Assembly: GCA_024280975.1 (NCBI GenBank)
Contig: JAMXLQ010000123.1
Location: 1-6,690, forward strand
Length of the DNA stretch: 6,690 nt
Reading direction: 5' to 3'
Origin: Methanosarcina sp.
GTDB taxonomy: Archaea; Halobacteriota; Methanosarcinia; Methanosarcinales; Methanosarcinaceae
Below the pieces are notes generated by a model. That model was given only the letters and a program-made list of their open reading frames with translations. It was not told the origin of the DNA and did not search any database. This document shows, piece after piece, positions 6,009 to 6,690 of this stretch (its first letter is position 1; every line of letters begins with the position of its first letter). A program made the position numbers and the translations under genes.

Positions 6009-6063
6009 TTGTATAAACTTCTCTGGAACCTGCAGTTGATTCTTCAGCAAACCCAGATTTGCT
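6009..6063 (-). promoter_or_regulatory. Promoter with AGCAAA-N6-TTTGCT inverted repeat, third CBS gene
   Basis: AGCAAA (6046-6051) and TTTGCT (6058-6063) are separated by six bases, the same arms and spacing as at 4643-4660. Downstream on the minus strand is a TATA-like GTTTATACAA (6018-6009); centre-to-centre distance is 41 bases, 11 more than in the other copy, about one helical turn. Transcription would start near 5987, giving a leader of about 40 bases to GTG 5949 or about 100 bases to ATG 5886. Sequence match is direct; regulatory function is inferred. Confidence 0.45.
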
Positions 6064-6213
6064 CCCGGAAAAAAATAAAACCTGAAAGCAATTTCTCCCG
6101 AATCTTTCCGAAAGGTTTCTTTTATTGTAAATTTATAATTATTATTAATGATGATCTTTGATGTTATAATCTTTTTGCGTGAAAACTTGCTGCTGTTTTT
6201 TACGTTGCATTGA

Positions 6214-6237
6214 TTCTCTGGTTAGTTCTCTGTTTAG
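6214..6237. repeat. Two tandem 12-base repeats downstream of the fourth CBS gene
   Basis: TTCTCTGGTTAG (6214-6225) is followed at once by TTCTCTGTTTAG (6226-6237), one mismatch, then TT. They lie in the 3' flank of the fourth CBS gene close to the hairpin at 6262-6289. Function unknown; slippage duplication is a simple explanation. Confidence 0.45.
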
Positions 6238-6259
6238 TTGCTATTCTTTCACCGCAAAT

Positions 6260-6289
6260 TCAACTACATAGTCAATCAACTACGTAGTT
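6260..6289 (-). terminator. Hairpin right after the fourth CBS gene, terminator-like, with 13-base direct repeat
   Basis: Six bases after the stop codon, the minus-strand RNA can pair AACTACGTAGT (6289-6279) with ACTATGTAGTT (6272-6262): eleven pairs including one G-U, with loop TGATTG. As DNA this is also a direct repeat, TCAACTACATAGT (6260-6272) and TCAACTACGTAGT (6276-6288), and AACTACGTAGTT (6278-6289) is a perfect palindrome. No strong T-tract follows on the minus strand, so a terminator role is only moderately supported; a protein-binding site is the alternative. Confidence 0.4.
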
Positions 6290-6294
6290 TTCCT

Positions 6295-6690
6295 TCAAAG
6301 GCGATTTTCGGAGGGTTTTTCAGGCCATACATTGACAATAGATTCCAGAAGATCCTGTCTATCAACGATTCCAGATACTTTGTCCTTTTCATTTACAATA
6401 GTAACTCTTCCTACATCATTGCGAATAATCATCTCAATTGCCCTCTGAACGGAATCGGTTTCAGAAAGTGTATATGTAGGAGTTGACATTATTTTCTCAA
6501 CTTTTGGACTGTCATTGGGCCTTGTTCGCCTTTCGTCTTCCACTTCAATTCGCACAGCACCTGATTTGATTATGTCCCTGCGGGTTATCATTCCAATAGG
6601 TTCGCCTTTCTTTGAAACTACAGGAATGCCTGTATAATCAGTCTCGAGCATATGCGCCCAGACTGTGCTGACTTTGTCCTCTGGCGAGCA
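6295..6690 (-). CDS. CBS-domain protein, C-terminal part (fourth in the cluster; 5' end beyond window)
   Basis: The frame is open to the right edge, so the gene is cut at its 5' end; 131 residues are visible, ending in a TGA at 6297-6295. They contain one nearly complete CBS domain (about residues 1-44 of the visible part) and a second (about 64-120), followed by a short charged tail. Ligand loops are GMITRRDI (33-40, Asp39) and GIVDRQDL (107-114, Asp113), both with the Asp kept, although the second has Asp110 where Thr is usual. The visible part begins CSPEDKVSTVWAHM, the normal run into a CBS helix, which shows that an internal ATG at 6651 is not the true start. By analogy with its three neighbours it is probably a four-CBS protein of about 250-300 residues, but the missing half could hold another domain. 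Confidence 0.9.
   Translation of the reverse strand, partial: CSPEDKVSTVWAHMLETDYTGIPVVSKKGEPIGMITRRDIIKSGAVRIEVEDERRTRPNDSPKVEKIMSTPTYTLSETDSVQRAIEMIIRNDVGRVTIVNEKDKVSGIVDRQDLLESIVNVWPEKPSENRL

Larger units (their letters stand above)
5950..6294. other. Intergenic region between third and fourth CBS genes
   Basis: No separate gene is supported in this 345-base spacer. It contains the promoter and putative operator of the third CBS gene (6009-6063), T-rich minus-strand stretches (6080-6069), a CTTTC-G-GAAAG mini-hairpin near 6103-6113, AT-rich TATA-like sequences near 6131-6142 and 6160-6170, and the repeats that follow the fourth CBS gene (6214-6289). The reading frame of the third CBS gene stays open from 5949 back to a TAA at 6135-6133, but without an ATG or GTG. 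Confidence 0.65.

Noticed and set aside
5970..6161. Plus-strand 63-codon frame in the spacer between third and fourth CBS genes
   Set aside because: No ribosome binding site, Phe/Ile/Lys-rich composition expected of AT-rich spacer, and it overlaps the promoter region of the third CBS gene.
6295..6651. Internal ATG at 6651 as the start of the fourth CBS gene
   Set aside because: The frame continues upstream to the window edge with sequence that fits the beginning of the same CBS domain, so the gene is truncated rather than short.

Overview
The window looks like chromosomal DNA from a methanogenic archaeon, most likely Methanosarcina or a close relative. The grounds are an AT-rich sequence with long AT-rich spacers, archaeal TATA-type promoter elements, strong AAGGAGGT/GAGGTG ribosome binding sites, an archaeal Rnl3-type RNA ligase, an AIM24/TIGR00266 protein and a dense set of stand-alone CBS-domain proteins. 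The genus is inferred from gene content and style; no 16S or other marker is present.

Layout from left to right. At the extreme left edge are the first 12 codons of a minus-strand gene that begins like a P-loop GTPase (37 to 1), preceded by a 5' region rich in palindromes and TCTGGAT repeats. Next is an ATP-dependent RNA ligase on the minus strand (1501 to 329). A divergent intergenic region (1502-1693) separates it from the plus-strand AIM24-family gene (1694-2485). That gene converges on a minus-strand CBS gene, and the two share a bidirectional terminator hairpin at 2665-2689. From there to the right edge there are only CBS genes, all on the minus strand: three complete four-CBS proteins (3516-2740, 4537-3692, and one ending at 4948) and the C-terminal half of a fourth, cut by the right edge (6690-6295).

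The CBS genes carry no recognisable catalytic, DNA-binding or membrane domain. They are therefore probably adenosine-nucleotide (AMP/ATP/SAM type) sensor subunits that act on partner proteins not encoded here. They are separated by 175 to more than 340 bases of AT-rich DNA with their own candidate promoters, so they look like a cluster of individually expressed paralogues rather than a tight operon.

The most notable non-coding signals are: an identical inverted repeat AGCAAA-N6-TTTGCT upstream of two of the CBS genes, in each case upstream of a GTTTATA-type TATA box; a nested set of perfectly complementary 9-base arms around a terminator hairpin downstream of the third CBS gene; a hairpin plus tandem repeats right after the fourth CBS gene; a TCTAAAA repeat run after the AIM24 gene; and three perfect 12-base palindromes in the left spacer. 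No tRNA, rRNA, CRISPR array, insertion sequence or prophage feature was seen. No clearly new multi-gene system was found; the CBS cluster with a shared putative operator is the best candidate for follow-up.
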